A DNA stretch of 64,000 nucleotides, taken from positions 1,638,501 to 1,702,500 of the forward strand of contig NZ_CP047045.1 in assembly GCF_009792355.1 (NCBI RefSeq). Reading direction: 5' to 3'. The position numbers and the translations under genes are program-made. The notes under the pieces are model-generated. The model ran no database searches, had not been told where the DNA came from, and saw nothing but the letters and a program-made list of their open reading frames with translations. Below, in pieces: positions 43,583 through 52,740 of the stretch. Within the stretch, counting starts at the first letter, position 1, and each line of letters opens with the position of its first letter. This stretch comes from Terricaulis silvestris. GTDB taxonomy: Bacteria > Pseudomonadota > Alphaproteobacteria > Caulobacterales > Aquidulcibacteraceae.

Positions 43583-43653
43583 GGGCGCATAGATAGCTAT
43601 TCCGGGCCGCTTCGCCAGCGGCTAGGCTTGTCCGGAAACGTGGGGAGACGGCC

Positions 43654-45609
43654 ATGAAAGGCTGGATGCGCTGGGTATTGCTGATCGGGGGCGGTCTGTT
43701 CGCGGCGGCGCTGATCGCGGCCGGGGGGCTGGCGTACCTGGTCTACCGTCTCGACGTGCGCGGCGAAGTTGAGCGCGCTGTGGAAAACGCCACCGGGCGC
43801 GACCTCACGATCAATGGCGACGTCGGTGTGTCGTACTGGCCCGTGCTGGGCTTGCGCGCCATGGACACGACGCTGGCGAATGTCGAAGGCGGCCGGGCGC
43901 CGTCATTCATTTCGGCTGACGAGATCGATATCGGTGTTGAGTTACGGCCTCTGCTTGATCGTCAGGTCGTCGTGCGCCGGCTTGTATTGCAGCGGCCGCA
44001 GATCGCGCTCGAAGTCGATGCTGAAGGCGATCCGAACTGGGTGCTGGCGCCGCGTGCCGCGCCGCCGGGTGCGCCACCGACGCGTCCGACAGAACCCGGC
44101 ATCGATATCGCGCGCACGAACTTACGCGAGGTGCGCGTCATTGATGGTGAGGTGAGCTTCTACGACGCGCGCCGCGGTTCGGGCTGGGTGATTGGCGACG
44201 CCGACCTCAGCACCGCCATCACCGCGCTCGATGCACCGATGACCGTGGAAGGTTCGGTGAAGTACAATGACCGTCAAGTCGAACTCACCGCCGTCATCGC
44301 TAATCCGGGCGCCGCCACCAAGGGTGAGCTGACGCCGCTCACGCTCACCGTCGAAAGCGAGTTGATCAATTTCGAGTTTACGGGCCAGACCGTCGCCACC
44401 TCCGGCGAACTGGCAGGCACAGTGCGCGCGACAGGGCCGAACTTGCGCGACCTCGCGTCTTGGGCAGGTTCGCCGCTTCAAGGCGCAACCGCGTTTGGGC
44501 AATTCGCCGTGACAGGTCGTCTCGTGATCGGCGGCGGCGCTTACGATTTCTCCAACGCCGGCTTCTCGATCGATCAGCTGCGCGGACGCGGGGATTTCAT
44601 CGTCTCCGAAGTGCGCGGAAAGCCCTATATTAGTGGCCGTCTTGAGCTGTTTGATTTTGACCTGAATCCGTACCTCACCGGCGAGCCGCCGCCGCCGCCA
44701 AGCGAAGACGCGGCCGTTGCAGCTGCGGTGCTGCCGGAACAGGGCGAACCCCAGACGACCGCCGAAATCGCAGTGATGGAAGCGCCGCCACGCGCGCTCG
44801 ACGTGCAGGCGGCGCCAAGCGCTGCGCCCGTGAGCTTCGCCGGCTTACAAGCGTTCAACGCCGACCTCGAACTGGTGACTCACGCGGTGCTGGTGCAGCA
44901 CCTGCGCATCGATAGCTCGCGGCTCAACCTCGTGCTGAACGATGGCTTCATGGCCGCCACACTGCACAATCTGGCGCTCTATGGCGGCTCCGGCCGCGGG
45001 CGGTTCGAGATCGACGCACGGGCGCCGGCGACGCGGATCGTTCAGGATCTGGCGTTCAGCAACGTCGATGCACGCCGTTTCCTCGGCGACGCGATCAACT
45101 TCACCAATATCGAAGGGCGCGCGGAGATTGGTCTCAACATACGTGCTCAAGGCGCCACGCAGGCGGAGTTGCTGGCGAGCGTCGATGGCACGACCCATCT
45201 GGAAGTCGTCAGCGGGGTTCTGCACGGCGTCGATCTCGGCGGCGTTGCGTCCACCATCCGCAACGCGTTGCGCGGCGAGCTGATCGCGCCGGAAGCGCGG
45301 ACCCCGTTCCAGGGTTTCTCCGGCACCTTCGCCATCGCCGACGGCGTGCTCGCCGCCGACGATCTTTCCTTCAACACCGAGAACCTGCGCATCCCCGGCA
45401 TCGGCGTCATCGACGTGCCGCAGCGCCGGGTCGATGTGCGGCTCGCGCCGCGCTCGCCGCGCGGTGGCATCGTGTTTCCATTCTCGGTCCGGGGACCGTG
45501 GAGCCAGCTCAGTTACGCCAGTGACCTAAACGACCGCGCTCAGCGTGATATCCTGGCCCGGGTGCGGGCGACGGAGGCCGCGTCTCGGGCCGCCGAGGCT
45601 GCGGAATAG
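43654..45609 (+). CDS. AsmA family protein
   Basis: 651 residues. A single N-terminal membrane helix (WVLLIGGGLFAAALIAAGGLAY, about 6-27) followed by a long periplasmic beta-rich region: VERAVENATGRDLTINGDV near the start and the AsmA-like C-terminal block (LNIRAQGATQAELLASVDGT, ending DVRLAPRSPRGG). AsmA-like proteins bridge the envelope and carry phospholipids or affect outer membrane assembly. A Pro-rich break near 345-355 (EPPPPPSED) separates two halves. Followed by tRNA-Phe. Confidence 0.87.
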   Translation: MKGWMRWVLLIGGGLFAAALIAAGGLAYLVYRLDVRGEVERAVENATGRDLTINGDVGVSYWPVLGLRAMDTTLANVEGGRAPSFISADEIDIGVELRPLLDRQVVVRRLVLQRPQIALEVDAEGDPNWVLAPRAAPPGAPPTRPTEPGIDIARTNLREVRVIDGEVSFYDARRGSGWVIGDADLSTAITALDAPMTVEGSVKYNDRQVELTAVIANPGAATKGELTPLTLTVESELINFEFTGQTVATSGELAGTVRATGPNLRDLASWAGSPLQGATAFGQFAVTGRLVIGGGAYDFSNAGFSIDQLRGRGDFIVSEVRGKPYISGRLELFDFDLNPYLTGEPPPPPSEDAAVAAAVLPEQGEPQTTAEIAVMEAPPRALDVQAAPSAAPVSFAGLQAFNADLELVTHAVLVQHLRIDSSRLNLVLNDGFMAATLHNLALYGGSGRGRFEIDARAPATRIVQDLAFSNVDARRFLGDAINFTNIEGRAEIGLNIRAQGATQAELLASVDGTTHLEVVSGVLHGVDLGGVASTIRNALRGELIAPEARTPFQGFSGTFAIADGVLAADDLSFNTENLRIPGIGVIDVPQRRVDVRLAPRSPRGGIVFPFSVRGPWSQLSYASDLNDRAQRDILARVRATEAASRAAEAAE

Positions 45610-45693
45610 GGCCGCCGGGCGGCGTGGACAGGGCCGGGCGGTCCCGCTATAGACCCCGCTCCGCGCCGGGAGGCTAATCCGGCGGCCGGGTTT

Positions 45694-45769
45694 GCCTGGG
45701 TAGCTCAGTTGGTAGAGCAGCGGATTGAAAATCCGCGTGTCGCTGGTTCGATTCCGGCCCCAGGCACCA
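45694..45769 (+). tRNA. tRNA-Phe (GAA)
   Basis: Acceptor GCCTGGG / CCCAGGC, D-arm GCTCAGTTGGTAGAGC, anticodon arm with GAA in loop TTGAAAA, T-arm with GGTTCGATTCC, encoded CCA; 76 nt. Confidence 0.96.
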
Positions 45770-45956
45770 GCCTTCGCTGCGCGCAGCGGAGCGTGGGATG
45801 TCCTCCGAAGCCTTGGCGTAGGAGGACTGTTGGACGCCTTCGCGCAGCTTCGGATGGCAGGCCAGCCTCTCATCATTAAAACGCCACTTGCCTCCGGCGC
45901 GTCTCGGTCGAAGATAGTCCTGCAAGGGATCAACGCCCCGGGTGTGGAGGAAGCTC

Positions 45957-46763
45957 ATGTGCAATCATCACGGCGCAGCTGACGACGAAGCTCAGATCAA
46001 GCCCACCACCATCGGCCGGCGCGACATGCTGCGCGGCGTGGCCGCCGGCGCGCTGGCCCTGACGGCCGGCGCGTGTGCCACCAATCCGGAAACGGGCCGC
46101 AGCCAGTTCATCATGATCGACGACGCGCAGCTGCAGCAGGCGGCGCTGCAAGCTTGGGCTCAGCAGGTGCAGCAACAGCCCACCTGGAACAACCGCGCAG
46201 CGCAAACCCGCCTCGAGCGCGTTGGCCAGCGCATCGTCAACGCCGCCGGGCGCGGCAACCAGCAATGGGAATTCCGCTTGTTCGACAGCCCGCAGAAGAA
46301 CGCGTTCGTGCTGCCGGCCAACAAAGTCGGCTTCTATCGCGGTCTCTATGAGATCTGCGACGTCGATGATTACATGGCGACCGTGCTTGGCCACGAGACC
46401 GGCCACGTCACTGGCCGCCACGCCGCTGAGCGCTACAGCCGCGCCGCCGCGACGCAGACCGCGCTGCAAGTCGCGGGCACGCAAGTGAACAGCCAGCTCG
46501 CAATGGCGGCGCTGGGCATGGGCGCGCAAGTCGGCGTGCTGTTGCCGTTCGGGCGCGAGCAAGAAGCGGAAGCCGATATTCTCGGCCTCAATTACATGCA
46601 GCGCGCTGGCTTCGATCCGAAGCTGGCAATCCCGTTCTGGCAGCGCATGCAGGAAAGCGGCGGCTCGCGTCCGCCGGAATTCCTCTCCACGCACCCCGAC
46701 CCGGACAACCGCATTCAGCGCATCCGCAACTACATCAACCAGCAAGGCTGGGGACCGGTGTAA
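45957..46763 (+). CDS. M48 family zinc metalloprotease lipoprotein
   Basis: 268 residues from MCNHHGAADDEAQ; GAGGA lies 5 bases upstream. N-terminus has RRDMLRGVAAGALALTAGAC, a Tat-like signal with lipobox LTAGAC-type Cys. Zinc motif HETGH (in LGHETGHVTGRHAAER) with third ligand Glu in REQEAEADILGLNYM, and the STHPDPDNRIQRI ending, match the BepA/LoiP-like M48 group that controls outer-membrane protein quality. Lies between tRNA-Phe and the broken tRNA-His, at the edge of core DNA. Confidence 0.92.
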   Translation: MCNHHGAADDEAQIKPTTIGRRDMLRGVAAGALALTAGACATNPETGRSQFIMIDDAQLQQAALQAWAQQVQQQPTWNNRAAQTRLERVGQRIVNAAGRGNQQWEFRLFDSPQKNAFVLPANKVGFYRGLYEICDVDDYMATVLGHETGHVTGRHAAERYSRAAATQTALQVAGTQVNSQLAMAALGMGAQVGVLLPFGREQEAEADILGLNYMQRAGFDPKLAIPFWQRMQESGGSRPPEFLSTHPDPDNRIQRIRNYINQQGWGPV

Positions 46764-46836
46764 ACGGGCGAAATCAGGCGCTTGAGCCCGCCTTGCTTCA
46801 GCCGGTTCGCGGCGCTAGGTTCCGCGCCCCGAGCAT

Positions 46837-46885
46837 GCCGCCTTAGCTCAGTTGGTTAGAGCACTGGTTTGTGGAACCAGTGATC
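46837..46885 (+). pseudogene. tRNA-His (GTG) 5' fragment at an island boundary
   Basis: GCCGCCT acceptor strand, D-arm GCTCAGTTGGTTAGAGC and a perfect anticodon arm CTGGT-TTGTGGA-ACCAG (anticodon GTG) are intact, but after the variable loop (TGATC) there is no T-arm, acceptor 3' strand or CCA. The following bases (taaccgccggcgttgc) do not fold as a tRNA. Accessory genes follow, so this is read as an attachment junction, with the other half elsewhere. Confidence 0.8.
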
Positions 46886-47271
46886 TAACCGCCGGCGTTG
46901 CAACCTAACCTCTTGAATTTACTTGTTTAAAGCGGGCGCGGCGACCGTTGCTTCATTGCACATTCCGTCGTGTAAAAAATTGATGCATTTCAATCCGTTG
47001 TGTTCTGTCGCGTTCTGACGTGTGGAATAAATGTGCAACGAAAATCCAGCGCGCAAATCTACTTTTGTTCTGCATCGCGGGCTGTGCACTGACGCTCCCG
47101 TGCTTGCGTCGGGCGCGGGTGCCTCGGCAGTTATTGCTCCCAGCGCTCCGCGTGGGCGCGGGCGCAATACCACATGGGCCGCTGTGAGAGTTCTCGAGGA
47201 TGACCGCGGCGCGGGCGTATGACGCTGTGTGCGCCGAGCAACGGCACCCGGCGGCTACTTGCTCCTGCAAC
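46886..47271. other. Gene-free, more AT-rich island edge with short repeats
   Basis: No supported gene. 46960-47050 is less GC-rich than its surroundings and contains related short words (tgttctgtcg, cgttctgacg, ttgttctgcatcg) that might be recombinase arm sites next to the tRNA-His junction. ORFs crossing it have no family likeness. Confidence 0.45.
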
Positions 47272-47514
47272 TCAGCGTGTTCGGACACCGGCGGCGTAGG
47301 CCAGACAGCCGATCAAGAACCGAACCCCGAGCGCTCCAATGATAAAAGCCCAGAACACCTGTCCGGGATCGGTGGGATGCCGTTCGAGAGTGACCTGCAT
47401 CGCGGCGAGCGCGGCGAGGATCGGTGCGAGCCATAGTAACGCAACCGCCAAGAGCCGGTACGTGGCCTCCAAGAACAAGCCCAGAAAGGCGAGAGCAAGA
47501 AAACCAGACAGCAT
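47272..47514 (-). CDS. Small membrane protein
   Basis: 80 residues with two or three hydrophobic helices (MLSGFLALAFLGLFLEATYR; LLWLAPILAALAAMQ; VFWAFIIGALGVRFLIGCLAY). No motif. Downstream of the relaxase on the same strand with hairpins (47568-47587, gatcccg/cgggatc) in between. Such small membrane proteins are frequent next to mobilisation genes. Function unknown. Confidence 0.58.
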   Translation of the reverse strand: MLSGFLALAFLGLFLEATYRLLAVALLWLAPILAALAAMQVTLERHPTDPGQVFWAFIIGALGVRFLIGCLAYAAGVRTR

Positions 47515-47677
47515 GAAAGCGCCTCCAAAAAAAGAGCAGGCGTCTCAGCAAGGCCCGAACATGTGTTGATCCCGGCCTAACGGGATCCAGTCACTTCCCG
47601 CTTAGCGGGTCGAACAAGGGCTTCTGTGCAGATTCTGGCAAAGGCCCGCACTCCGCGCAAGCGCGAACGCAAGAACC

Positions 47678-48871
47678 TCAGCGATCCATCAAGCCTTTCG
47701 GTAGAGGCGGCATAGGACGCTGCTGAATGAGACCGCGTTCAACGCGTTCGCGAACGATGCGCTTTCGAATGTCGAGGTGAAGCTCCATCGCCTTGAGGCG
47801 GTCGTGCCAATCGGGAGACAGAGCGAACACGTTGCGCTTGATTTCCTGAGCCAGCCCTAAGCGCTCTAGCTCGCGGACACGGGCTTTCACGGCCTGCGTG
47901 AGGGATGGGTCGCCATTGGGTGCGGCGAGTTCGGCGACCCGGACGACATTGCCGTGCGCCTGCGCCGCGATGATGGGATCAAGCCGGGTCGGGCCGTGGC
48001 GGAAGGCTTCACGCGCCAGGGCGCGGCGCTCCTGCTCGGGCGTGCGCTCCCCAAGCCACTCAGTCGCCACGTCCCGCGCCAGGCTACGGAAGCCGTGCTT
48101 GATGAAGTCGCGCGGCAGGACGAGGTCCTGACCATTGGCGCGCCGGCCGCGGAGGATGATGTGCGTGTGGGCGTTGTCCGTGTCGTGGTGGTCGACAGCA
48201 ATCCAACTCAGCTTAGTCCCAAGCGCGGCGCCTGCGCGCGCCATCACCTCCCGGGTGTAGCCAGGCAGGTCGCGCAGCCGTCCGCCTTCCTCTGCTGAGA
48301 GGATGATCCGAAAGTGCCGGCGGTCGGACGCAGCCCAGCGTTCGACTCTTCCCGCGCCGTCCACATGGGCGCCGTCAGTGTCGTAGAAAATGCCTCGCTT
48401 GCCGCCGCGATCCAGATAGTCCGCGTGGGCCTTCGCCTTTTCCTTGTCGGGCGCCTTTGCTTCGTCGGCGCCTACAGGAGACGACAGGCCGTCACGGGCC
48501 GCGGCGTCACGCGCGACGTATTTGGTATGGGCCTTCAGTGCCGCGCCGCCGCCGCCGCCATGCGCGAAATAATGCACCTTTACGACCGCGCGCTGACGGC
48601 GATCGAAGGACATGGCGCCGATGCTGACCTTCGTTCCTCCTGCACGAGGCGTCTTTTGCTTCAGCCGGTTCGCCAACTTATCGATGAGCTTTCCGCCATT
48701 GGCCGAACCGCCGCCGGCGCTGCCTCGGGAGCGTTGGACCTTCCCTTCAAAGCGCTCGCGATCTGGACGAGTAAGCCGGATCGATCGATCGACGATGAAC
48801 TCGCTCTTCTCCATCGCGCTCATCGCGAGGCGAGAAGATTTCACTAACCGCTCGAAGCTAGACTCAGTCAT
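47678..48871 (-). CDS. VirD2/TraI-like relaxase (DUF3363 type), probably C-terminally short
   Basis: 397 residues from MTESSFERLVKSSRLAMSAM. The relaxase domain has RAVVKVHYFAHGGGG, HADYLDRGGKRGIFYDTDG, RHFRIILSAEEGGRL and the metal-binding His pair in DNAHTHIILRG, typical of alphaproteobacterial relaxases that nick oriT in integrative elements. In the usual form a DUF3363 region of some 250 more residues follows; here the protein ends at PMPPLPKGLMDR, so it looks truncated or minimal. The candidate oriT lies just upstream. Confidence 0.85.
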   Translation of the reverse strand: MTESSFERLVKSSRLAMSAMEKSEFIVDRSIRLTRPDRERFEGKVQRSRGSAGGGSANGGKLIDKLANRLKQKTPRAGGTKVSIGAMSFDRRQRAVVKVHYFAHGGGGGAALKAHTKYVARDAAARDGLSSPVGADEAKAPDKEKAKAHADYLDRGGKRGIFYDTDGAHVDGAGRVERWAASDRRHFRIILSAEEGGRLRDLPGYTREVMARAGAALGTKLSWIAVDHHDTDNAHTHIILRGRRANGQDLVLPRDFIKHGFRSLARDVATEWLGERTPEQERRALAREAFRHGPTRLDPIIAAQAHGNVVRVAELAAPNGDPSLTQAVKARVRELERLGLAQEIKRNVFALSPDWHDRLKAMELHLDIRKRIVRERVERGLIQQRPMPPLPKGLMDR

Positions 48872-48990
48872 CGGTGCTGCTCGATCGTGCGGCCCACACA
48901 CGGCCCGTGTTGCACGCTACGGCCCGCGAAAAACTCAACGCGCGCAAGCGCTTTGCGCGGCCACGGGCCGCGGCTTTATCTTGCCCTAAG
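48872..48990. other. Candidate oriT upstream of the relaxase
   Basis: Directly before the relaxase start lie three copies of cggccc (near 48900, 48901-48906 and 48920-48925), an inverted repeat cgcgcaa/ttgcgcg (48941-48947 and 48953-48959) and a further GC palindrome (ccacgggccgcgg). Repeats followed by an inverted repeat next to a relaxase gene are the usual oriT setting. No nick site can be named. Confidence 0.4.
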
Positions 48991-49069
48991 TCCTTCCTTC
49001 GTCCCGTCATGCGCTGATTGTAGATGAAAACGAAATTAGTGACGCCAAAACTCGCCTCGCACACGAGGT

Positions 49070-51358
49070 TCAGGTTTCAGCTGCCGCAGCACGCCGACGG
49101 TTCTGAAAGAACACGGCGTCTGTGATGTTGGCCATATCATTGAAGTCGGTGGACACTTCATCGATGTCGAATTCGATCTTGGTCCGTTCGTATGTGAAGT
49201 ACGGTTCGAGTTCGCGATCGGTCAGCAGAATCGCCCGCAACCGTGGTCCATCGTTGAGCGGCTTGATCAGCGCGATCTCATCCTCGGTGAAGGGGGCGAG
49301 CTTCGAGAACACAATGAACGTGTTGAAGCGCGCCGAAGGAAACGCATCCGCGACAGCCTTCAGCTTGGCGACGTCATCCGCGGTTATGGGCTTGCGCGTC
49401 TTGCACTCGCCAATGGCGACTTGAACGCGTTCCTCCCGCCCATGAGACGCGATTACGACGAAATCCGTTTCGCAGGTGCGGATGCTCGCCGTAAGCGATG
49501 TGAGGTCCATGCCGGTGCAGTAGAGTTCGCCATCCCGCATCCCCCCGTGCCGAACCAGTTGCTGCAGCGTCAGCGTGACCGGAAGAGCGCCTTCCTGGTT
49601 GTCGTCGCGCCCGAACAGGCCGGAGCGCCGAAACGCCCAATCCTTGTCCTTGAGCTGGCGCGCCACGTTGAAGCTGTGGCCGCAATACTCGCACTCGAGC
49701 CGCCCGGCCGCCTCTTCCAGGCTCTTCCAGAATGTCAGCTGACAATTGGGGCAGGCGAAGTTGAGCCCTCCGCGGAAGACGCCGTGGTCGAGCAAATAGC
49801 CCAAGACGTCGGAATTCTTCAGCTCCGCCCCGGCCGGTCGTTGTTCGATGTGGAGCCATTGATAGGCCGATAGCGGAAACGGCGTATGCGCCGCGCGTAT
49901 GGTCTGCATGGCGTCGGATCGGCTGAACGTGTCGTCCGGCCGATGCCGTTCAATCAAGGTGCGCACGCCTGAGATCTTGAACGGCCGGCAGCCATTCAAG
50001 CCGCCCATCTGGTGGATGAGCGTCGTCCCAACCAATCCGGCTTTGCTGGGTGTCGCCTTGATCCCCACGGTTTCGAAGATCGCCGCGATCAGGGCCGTGG
50101 TGTCGACGGCCGAGATCGATATGTCTTCCGTGTCGGCGGAGGTGATGAACCCGAGCCCAGCAGGCTCGGCCCGGACGTGCCGAGACGAGGAAAATGCGGT
50201 GCGCCCCAGGAAAGGGTTGAGCGCGGGCACGAACGGCGGGCGCAGTGTTGCTCTGGATTGGGCCGGCAGGTCGACAAGGGGATCAACCGACAACACAAAA
50301 TGCTGCCCCGTGGTCGGCAGGACGTCGCTGAAGGGCTTGTCCGCCAGCGCGAAGGCGGCCGTCGGCGCTTTATGGCGGTCATCAACGGTGGCGAGCGCCG
50401 ACCTCTCAGCGAAATACTGGATGGGCGCGCGCAGATTGAGACCATTCCACAGCGCGGGATCGACGGCGCAGTCAAATATGGGCGGCGCAAAACCTAGGTC
50501 GGCCTCCAGGGGGCGTTCGCGGCGATGCCAAAGGGCGATGCCGCGATTACGGTCCTGTTCTGATCGGAAGCGCTGAACGCGGTCGATCCAGGCAGGGCGG
50601 GCGCCTTCGTACCGCGCCGCCTGGCTTGGGTCGAAGAACAGGAGATCGACGCCCGCCGCCTTGATGTTCCAATAGGCGACGAGATCGTCGAAGTTGCTCG
50701 CCTCGCCGACATAGAAGCCGGGGTAACGCCACGAATTGCGTACCGCATAATGCTGCTCCAGATACTCGCCCTGCACGGACGCCAGCGGCATGCGGCCCCA
50801 CTCGAAAGGCGGCACGACACCGTCCTTTTGGATCGTGATACGCCGGCCCATGAGGCGCCGGACGATGCTGTCGGTGTAGTCACGGCTTTCCTCGCCTTCC
50901 GGCAGGGCGCCAAACGTCGCCAAGAAAACATCGGCGAGAGGATCGGTTGGGTCCCATGTCGCCATGTCCACGCTGGCGCCGTCCCGCGTCGCCTCGGCGC
51001 GATCCCTGAAGATGTAGCGGTCGAGAAGCGCGATCGGGTGTTCAAGATCGACGAGCCGCGGCGATCGCCGCTTGAACAATTCCTTGCCTAACAATGGCCA
51101 GGGCAAATGCGTCTGGGCCTCGACGAACCTGGTGACCGGCGCCGTGTCCGATGCGGTGACGAGTGCGTCAACGCGGAAGAGATCAAGCAGCGCTCGCGCC
51201 TCGGCGGCATTTCCAATCGGCACGATTGGGTGCCCGCCGCCACCCCACATGGTGAAACTGCGGCGCATCGAGCGGCGCACCGCCTCGAAATCCCCGTGCT
51301 CCACACACCAGCCGAGCCGGAGCGGTCGATATCGAAGCCGGAGCGAGAGTGTTTGCAT
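49070..51358 (-). CDS. Large zinc-ribbon + PD-(D/E)XK nuclease-like protein, possible defence gene
   Basis: 762 residues, soluble. N-terminus: YRPLRLGWCVEHGDFEAVRR then TMWGGGGHPIVPIG, a conserved-looking region I cannot name. Zinc ribbon: CxxC at 536/539 and 556/559 (CPNC...CEYC). C-terminus: an Asp at 632 (CETDFVVIAS) and E-x-K at 651-653 (AIGECKTRKP) on adjoining strands followed by a helix, the layout of a PD-(D/E)XK nuclease such as restriction or Mrr-like enzymes. It stands alone between relaxase and ArdC modules, where defence genes are common. It is preceded by a hairpin (51430-51467), so it likely has its own promoter. Function is inference. Confidence 0.75.
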   Translation of the reverse strand: MQTLSLRLRYRPLRLGWCVEHGDFEAVRRSMRRSFTMWGGGGHPIVPIGNAAEARALLDLFRVDALVTASDTAPVTRFVEAQTHLPWPLLGKELFKRRSPRLVDLEHPIALLDRYIFRDRAEATRDGASVDMATWDPTDPLADVFLATFGALPEGEESRDYTDSIVRRLMGRRITIQKDGVVPPFEWGRMPLASVQGEYLEQHYAVRNSWRYPGFYVGEASNFDDLVAYWNIKAAGVDLLFFDPSQAARYEGARPAWIDRVQRFRSEQDRNRGIALWHRRERPLEADLGFAPPIFDCAVDPALWNGLNLRAPIQYFAERSALATVDDRHKAPTAAFALADKPFSDVLPTTGQHFVLSVDPLVDLPAQSRATLRPPFVPALNPFLGRTAFSSSRHVRAEPAGLGFITSADTEDISISAVDTTALIAAIFETVGIKATPSKAGLVGTTLIHQMGGLNGCRPFKISGVRTLIERHRPDDTFSRSDAMQTIRAAHTPFPLSAYQWLHIEQRPAGAELKNSDVLGYLLDHGVFRGGLNFACPNCQLTFWKSLEEAAGRLECEYCGHSFNVARQLKDKDWAFRRSGLFGRDDNQEGALPVTLTLQQLVRHGGMRDGELYCTGMDLTSLTASIRTCETDFVVIASHGREERVQVAIGECKTRKPITADDVAKLKAVADAFPSARFNTFIVFSKLAPFTEDEIALIKPLNDGPRLRAILLTDRELEPYFTYERTKIEFDIDEVSTDFNDMANITDAVFFQNRRRAAAAET

Positions 51359-51429
51359 GCGCAGGCGAGGCTACAAGCCTTGGCGTACGAGCGCGAGTGT
51401 TTCGGACGATCGCGGGCACTATGGCGGCG

Positions 51430-51467
51430 GTCTTCCGCCGCGCCCCCGCGGAGGCGCGGCGGAAGAC
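51430..51467 (-). terminator. Strong hairpin between the ArdC operon and the nuclease gene
   Basis: 15-bp perfect stem gtcttccgccgcgcc (51430-51444) / 51453-51467, 8-nt loop. It lies 4 bp after the stop of the minus-strand 69-residue gene. No T-run follows, so it may be a Rho-assisted or attenuating hairpin. Confidence 0.6.
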
Positions 51468-51471
51468 AATT

Positions 51472-51681
51472 TCACCAAACCTGGCGGGACGGGATCAGTT
51501 CGCGGCCCGTTAGATCTTCGACGGCCATCTCAGCATTGTCATAGGTGCTCACGCGGCAATTGATCCATGCGCAGTCTGATGATTTGGCCTGCTCCAGCGC
51601 GGCATGCGCGCTGGATGCTTCAATCTCGACTTCGTAACGCACGCAGGCATCGCGAAACTGAATGACCTTAAACCGATGCAT
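51472..51681 (-). CDS. Small hypothetical protein
   Basis: 69 residues, MHRFKVIQFRDACVRYEVEI then SSAHAALEQAKSSDCAW. Alpha-beta pattern like small DUF proteins found next to ArdC in proteobacterial mobile elements. Overlaps the ArdC stop region by 14 bp, so it is coupled to it. Confidence 0.65.
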   Translation of the reverse strand: MHRFKVIQFRDACVRYEVEIEASSAHAALEQAKSSDCAWINCRVSTYDNAEMAVEDLTGRELIPSRQVW

Positions 51682-52675
51682 GGACGCCTCCCGACGCTTG
51701 ATATGACGTAAGCGCCTCGACCTCGGCTTCGGACGTGTGGGCCGTCAAGGAGGGCCCGGCAGGATGGCCGGCGTGTGCGATCAGCCAATCGACGGCTGCC
51801 TGCGCCTTTGCGCCCGCGGACAGAAATGCGCGCGGTGACTCGCGTACGAGCTTCGCCCAATCGGAAATGTACGCCGCATGATCTTCAAGATGGCTTGGCG
51901 CAAGACCGATCATGGCGCCGAGCGTAGCGGACGCCAGTTCCGCGACGAGCTCTTCATGGAATTTCGCCTTGCGGTCGGTGAAATAGTCGCCCAGCCGATC
52001 AAGACGGCTGGTGTGGCCCGTCCAATGCGCCAGCTCATGATATTTTGTGGCGCGTTCGTGCTCGTCGCTAAGGAACGAAACGCGTGGCGGCATGTGAATC
52101 GTGTCGGTCACGGGGGCGTAGTGTGCGCTCGCGCCGCCGACTATGATCTTGGCGCCGAGGCGTCCGATCCAGGCGTCGAGCGCGTCAGGCGCCTGCGGCT
52201 CCGGTGTGATTTCCACACCGATATGCGGCGGCAGATCGTCGATCTGCTCGCAATTAAAGACAAGAAACAGCTTCACGAAGCGATAGCCGCGCGCTGGCTC
52301 ACCGTCATCACCCATGGCAGGGCGCTTCTCGTTCTTTGCAATCGCTTGACCGTAATAGATGACGGGGCAGGCTTTCTCGCCCTTGCGAACCTGGCCGCCT
52401 AGTTGCGCCGCCTGCCGATAGGTCAGCCAGGTACGCTTGGAATATCCGCGCGCCATTTGTGCTGCCCAAAGCAGAACAACATTGGCGCCTCTATACGGCT
52501 CGCCCGTGTGGCGGAGCGGCAGGCCGGGCGTCGCCGCCATGGCGAGTTTGGCATCCCACGGCGCGCGCCATGGCATGACGCCCTCATCGAGGAGCCGAAC
52601 GATTTCGGCAGTGACGTGCGCCAGTGCATCTTGCGCAGAGCGGCGCGGCGAATGGGGTTTGAAAGAACGTGTCAT
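51668..52675 (-). CDS. ArdC-like antirestriction protein (ssDNA-binding + zincin)
   Basis: 335 residues from MTRSFKPHSPRRSAQ. N-terminal ArdC domain: IVRLLDEGVMPWRAPWDAKL, RGANVVLLWAAQMARGYSKR, WLTYRQAAQLGGQVRKGEKA; C-terminal zincin with HExxH in YHELAHWTGH and the second Glu in FHEELVAELAS. ArdC proteins enter recipient cells with the transferred strand and protect it from restriction. This is a standard member of conjugative or mobilisable elements. Confidence 0.92.
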   Translation of the reverse strand: MTRSFKPHSPRRSAQDALAHVTAEIVRLLDEGVMPWRAPWDAKLAMAATPGLPLRHTGEPYRGANVVLLWAAQMARGYSKRTWLTYRQAAQLGGQVRKGEKACPVIYYGQAIAKNEKRPAMGDDGEPARGYRFVKLFLVFNCEQIDDLPPHIGVEITPEPQAPDALDAWIGRLGAKIIVGGASAHYAPVTDTIHMPPRVSFLSDEHERATKYHELAHWTGHTSRLDRLGDYFTDRKAKFHEELVAELASATLGAMIGLAPSHLEDHAAYISDWAKLVRESPRAFLSAGAKAQAAVDWLIAHAGHPAGPSLTAHTSEAEVEALTSYQASGGVHASV

Positions 52676-52740
52676 CGACTTGGTCCTGATGGCGCGTGAT
52701 CGCATTCGCCCTCACGCGCGTTGATGAAGAAGAAGGTGAA

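Noticed and set aside
45770-45956. ORF 45725-45982 overlapping tRNA-Phe
   Set aside because: Begins inside the tRNA and overlaps the M48 start; no family likeness.
46837-47271. Group I intron in tRNA-His
   Set aside because: Insertion is after the anticodon arm, not in the anticodon loop, no intron core is visible and no 3' exon was found downstream.
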